The translations under genes were made by a program, and so were the position numbers. The notes below the pieces were generated by a model, which was not told the origin of the DNA, did not search any database, and saw only the letters and a list, made by a program, of their open reading frames with translations. From Rallus limicola (Eukaryota > Chordata > Aves > Gruiformes > Rallidae), in contig JAKCOZ010000009.1 of NCBI GenBank assembly GCA_022605955.1, positions 5,208,001 through 5,272,000 on the forward strand: DNA of 64,000 nucleotides, given 5' to 3'. This document shows positions 63,171 to 64,000 of the stretch, one piece after another. How positions within the stretch are numbered: the first letter of the stretch is position 1; each line of letters starts with the position of its first letter.

Positions 63171-64000
63171 CTGCGAACAGAGAACCGCGACGCCAGAATC
63201 GTTAGCATGTGTCACCAAACCACCTTCTTCGCTTCTTGTGGTTCTGCAGCTAGATGCGAACCAAAGCTGCAATCGGTGCCTGCTCCAGCAGACTGAAGAG
63301 ACAAGAATTCTAATCCTGGGAGGCACCCATGTGGAACGCTGCGTAATGTACACTATGAATGCTTAATTATCTATAGCATGACTTACAGAAATAGCAGTAC
63401 CGGAGATGAATATAAATGTCTTTGCCGAAGACTGAAATATACTCAGAAGACCACGAGCTCTCATGCAAACTTCATCTTCCCCCCCACTCCCTTCTCTAAA
63501 ACACGGTTAAAAGGGGTAGAGCCTTCAATGCACCCTAAATCTTAATAAAATATTTGGAACTGAGCACAAAAAGACATGGGAAGTAAGGTGTGGATCAAGG
63601 AAGGCAAAGGAAAAGTCAAAGGAGCAGCCATTACTAGCACCTTTTGGTAAAGAAGCTATTTAATTAAATTGTGACAGACAAAACTTTCCCTGCATTTTCA
63701 TTTAGTCACAGCCACTACAGTGACAAAAACTCAAACAAAAAAGCCTCAAACACACCCACACCTCCCCCAATAAATAAACCAAAAGAAAAAAACCCCAAAC
63801 AAACAAAAAACCCCAAGCCAAAACATGCTTGTTTGGCTCCCAGTGCTCATCTTTTCAAATTTATTTTAAAATCCATTTCCTTTTAGTCTCTCAGGCTTGC
63901 ATCACATCATGCCTTTCCCAGCTAAGAAGTTTCCCCCAAAGGCTGGGGAAGGGAAGCATGCCAACAAGCACAGCGGGCAGTCAGACTTCACTGCCCAGCA
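63171..64000 (-). other. RASAL2: RASAL2 intron, partial (continues beyond 64000)
   Basis: Sequence upstream of the 63043-63170 exon in transcript direction, ending in an acceptable acceptor (TTCTCTGTTCGCAG). It includes an A/C-rich low-complexity stretch at about 63728-63825 with repeated AAACAAA and AACCCC words. No exon or promoter was recognised; the gene's first coding exon must lie beyond the window. Confidence 0.75.
63728..63825 (+). repeat. A/C-rich low-complexity stretch
   Basis: Almost 100 bases nearly free of G, dominated by AAACAAA, CACACC and AAACCCC words. Confidence 0.8.

Noticed and set aside
1..64000. Search for endogenous retrovirus genes, tRNA and rRNA genes, CRISPR-like arrays
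   Set aside because: No paired LTRs, no retroviral gag/pol motif frames, no cloverleaf with A and B boxes and no regularly spaced direct repeats were seen by eye.

Overview
The window is a piece of a bird genome. Two things show this. It is scattered with 5'-truncated CR1 LINEs, the dominant avian retrotransposon, whose 3' ends carry the usual ATTCTGTGATTCTGTG-like tail. All recognisable coding sequence is four short exons with canonical AG/GT splice sites, separated by introns of about 9, 39 and 14 kb. No bacterial or viral gene, CRISPR array, rRNA or convincing tRNA was seen, and I cannot name the species.

All four exons lie on the minus strand and belong to one gene, RASAL2, a SynGAP-family Ras GTPase-activating protein. 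In transcript order they are at 63170-63043 (start of the PH region), 54246-54120, 15325-15219 and 1688-1579. Their reading phases join exactly: 2 nt + 42 codons; 42 codons + 1 nt; 2 nt + 35 codons; 36 codons + 2 nt. The joined peptide follows the N-terminal part of the vertebrate RASAL2 long isoform. The first coding exon(s) lie beyond 64000. The rest of the PH, the C2, RasGAP and coiled-coil exons lie before position 1. Only about 155 codons of this large gene are present.

The rest is intron. The 38.8-kb intron (15326-54119) is the most interesting part. In mammals a shorter RASAL2 isoform starts from an alternative first exon that splices to the counterpart of the 15.2-kb exon. In this intron I see three CpG-enriched patches (about 16.44-17.13, 26.1-26.4 and 38.42-38.59 kb). 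The 26-kb patch holds a TATA box plus a strong donor on the plus strand, and on the minus strand a small ORF that could splice in frame to RASAL2. All of this is inference.

Other contents are about ten CR1 fragments in both orientations, two possible MIR-like SINE remnants, a roughly 160-bp imperfect hairpin at 51.1-51.3 kb, shorter perfect inverted repeats, several G-rich tracts, microsatellites and homopolymer runs. Almost all open frames of 60-160 codons are chance frames in intron or translations of CR1. I found no strong evidence of an undescribed biological system; the intronic promoter-like patch at 26 kb and the hairpin at 51 kb are the best leads.
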